From: Lachnospiraceae bacterium
GTDB taxonomy: Bacteria > Bacillota > Clostridia > Lachnospirales > Lachnospiraceae
NCBI GenBank assembly: GCA_003484785.1
Contig: DNAD01000339.1
Coordinates: 1-6,753, forward strand
DNA: 6,753 nt
Reading direction: 5' to 3'
Shown here: positions 5,487 to 6,753 of the stretch, in pieces
How positions within the stretch are numbered: the first letter of the stretch is position 1
Layout: each line of letters begins with the position of its first letter
Program-made: the position numbers and the translations under genes
Notes under the pieces: model-generated
The model's input: the letters and a program-made list of their open reading frames with translations, nothing else
Databases searched by the model: none
Told to the model about the DNA's origin: nothing

Positions 5487-6685
5487 GCCGCGATCACGGA
5501 CACGGGCAGACTCTCCTTGATAAACTCACTGGAAGCCGCATTATATCTGGCCTCACTGAGAGTTCCGGGAAGCTGGTGATATTTTTTGAGCGTTTCCCTG
5601 TCCTCCCTGAACATATTCAGCTCCGTTTCGGGCTGAAGCTCAAGATTATTCCCGATCCCGTAAAGGGCGGCCCGGATCACAAGGGCAAGAGCAAGATAGG
5701 GGTTACTGCCGGGATCCGGAGACCTTAGCTCACCCCTTCTGTATTCCTCCCTGGATTCGGGTATTCTGATGAGCTGTGAACGATTGTTACAGGCCCAGGT
5801 GATAAAACAGGGAGCCTTATTTCCTCCGATCCTTCTGTAGGATTCCTCCACGGGATTAAGAAATACGGTGATCTCCGGGATTTTATTCAGTATTCCGGCA
5901 GTAGCGGGCTCAATCAGGTCAATCCCCTGTGAATCGGTCACCGCATAGTTGATGTGCATTCCGTTTCCGGGCTCATTATCCAGAGGCTTTGGTGAAAAAA
6001 CCGCAGCCAGGCCGTGACTGTCGGATATGCTCCTTACAACAGCTCTGTATGACATGGCATTGTCAGCCGCGCTGAGCGGAAATCCGAACCTGATGTCTAT
6101 TTCGTTCTGTCCCGGCCCCTCCTCATGATGGGCGCTTTCGGGGAAGATCCCCATTTTCTCGAGGCAGCCGCAGATCTCTGCCCTGATATCCTCACACCTG
6201 TCATCGGGAAAAATGTCCATATAGGATCCTCTGTCAGCGGGCTTTGCGGAAGGCTCTCCGTTCTGATCCTTCTCAAGAAGATAGAACTCCTGCTCCGTGC
6301 TGAAGCTGAAGAATACCCCCCTGCTCTCGGCTTCCTCGACCGCCTTTTTTAAAATATATCTGGTATCGGCCTCAAATGGCCTGCCGTCGGGCCAGATGAT
6401 ATCCGCAAACATACGTATCGCCCTGTCCTGATCCTCTCTTCGGGGAAGCACGGCAAGAGTAGAGGGATCCGGACGCAGCAGCAGATCCGATCTCGTATCG
6501 CTCACGTCAAAGCCCGCAATGGTCCAGGCATCCGCGGATATCCCGAAATCAAAGGCCTTTGCAAGCTCTCCCGGCATGATCGTCCTGTTCTTAAGGTTTC
6601 CGTATACATCGCAGAAGGTCAGATGTATGAACTTAACGTCCTCCTCCACTACAAACTGTTCAACTTCCTGTCTGGTATAATTCAT
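5474..6685 (-). CDS. Glutamine synthetase family protein (type I-like, variant flap)
   Basis: A 403-residue homologue of type I glutamine synthetase, a little shorter than the usual 440-470, with N-terminal beta-grasp (about 15-95) and C-terminal catalytic domain. Conserved features include Asp52 in the latch (ADAWTIAGF in place of DGSSIEGF), metal ligands E131 and E133 (EQEF), E188 (HHEEGPGQNEID), E195, H244 (GNGMH) and E319 (GELRSPDP), and the glutamate- and nucleotide-site arginines R285, R302, R307 and R321. The flap sequence, usually PGYEAP, is GGNKAP (287-292), one residue shorter and with Lys290 where the catalytic glutamate sits. The adenylylation loop of enteric enzymes is absent. 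It may be a gamma-glutamyl-amine ligase or other variant rather than the main ammonia-assimilating enzyme; I therefore give no glnA symbol. GGAGGAG lies just before the ATG at 6685 (core complement 6690-6694, four-base spacing). It appears to be transcribed alone. Confidence 0.92.
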   Translation of the reverse strand: MNYTRQEVEQFVVEEDVKFIHLTFCDVYGNLKNRTIMPGELAKAFDFGISADAWTIAGFDVSDTRSDLLLRPDPSTLAVLPRREDQDRAIRMFADIIWPDGRPFEADTRYILKKAVEEAESRGVFFSFSTEQEFYLLEKDQNGEPSAKPADRGSYMDIFPDDRCEDIRAEICGCLEKMGIFPESAHHEEGPGQNEIDIRFGFPLSAADNAMSYRAVVRSISDSHGLAAVFSPKPLDNEPGNGMHINYAVTDSQGIDLIEPATAGILNKIPEITVFLNPVEESYRRIGGNKAPCFITWACNNRSQLIRIPESREEYRRGELRSPDPGSNPYLALALVIRAALYGIGNNLELQPETELNMFREDRETLKKYHQLPGTLSEARYNAASSEFIKESLPVSVIAAYVR

Positions 6686-6753
6686 GACTCCTCCAAAATC
6701 AGATTCAGCCCAAAGCAGTGTGATAATGATTAGTTACTATTCACAGCCGAATC
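6686..6753 (-). promoter_or_regulatory. Upstream region of the glutamine-synthetase-like gene
   Basis: These 68 bases hold the GGAGGAG ribosome binding site (complement of 6688-6694) and an AT-rich stretch (6718-6745) that may contain the promoter, with CATTAT or TAATCA as possible but unconvincing -10 elements. An imperfect dyad (GTGATAATG at 6719-6727 against CTATTCAC at 6736-6743) is present but has only a few matched bases. The true promoter may lie beyond the window. Confidence 0.4.

Noticed and set aside
6719..6743. Imperfect inverted repeat upstream of the glutamine-synthetase-like gene as a GlnR/TnrA-type operator
   Set aside because: Only four or five bases of each arm match and it does not fit the TGTNA-N7-TNACA pattern of that regulator family.

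Overview
The window looks like chromosomal DNA from a Gram-positive anaerobe of the Bacillota, class Clostridia, perhaps a Lachnospiraceae-type genome. This is an inference from gene content (an L,D-transpeptidase with an N-terminal membrane anchor and a peptidoglycan-binding region, a stomatin-like SPFH protein, a secreted M14 peptidase), strong AGGAGG-type ribosome binding sites, a classical U-tract terminator and moderate base composition. No RNA gene, CRISPR array, insertion sequence or phage gene is visible.

Layout. Bases 1-175 hold a rho-independent terminator for leftward transcription (64-99) and, at the extreme left edge, a possible start of another leftward gene. Bases 176-4367 are a tightly packed leftward operon, read in the order L,D-transpeptidase (4367-2364), SPFH/band-7 protein (2348-1458), an unrecognised 106-residue protein with 13-residue repeats (1461-1141), and a secreted M14 zinc carboxypeptidase (1144-176). 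The first gap is 15 bases and the next two junctions are ATGA stop/start overlaps, so the last three genes are probably translationally coupled. Bases 4368-4553 are a divergent control region with two extended -10 promoters, both with the core TATACT. A rightward gene (4554-5486) encodes a protein with a GNAT-like C-terminal domain and probably a degenerate second GNAT domain. It overlaps by 13 bases, tail to tail, a leftward glutamine-synthetase-family gene (6685-5474). Bases 6686-6753 hold the upstream region of that gene.

How the genes may work together. The leftward operon points to the cell envelope: one enzyme that makes 3-3 cross-links in peptidoglycan, one membrane scaffold of the flotillin/stomatin type, one secreted metallopeptidase that could trim peptide stems or other peptides, and a small unknown partner that is co-translated between the last two. 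The glutamine-synthetase-like protein keeps the metal and glutamate-binding residues but has lysine where the family has the flap glutamate that handles the ammonium proton, so it may ligate an amine other than ammonia or do something else. The most unusual items are the repeat-bearing 106-residue protein, the altered flap of the glutamine-synthetase homologue, and the apparently leaderless mRNA of the acetyltransferase-like gene.
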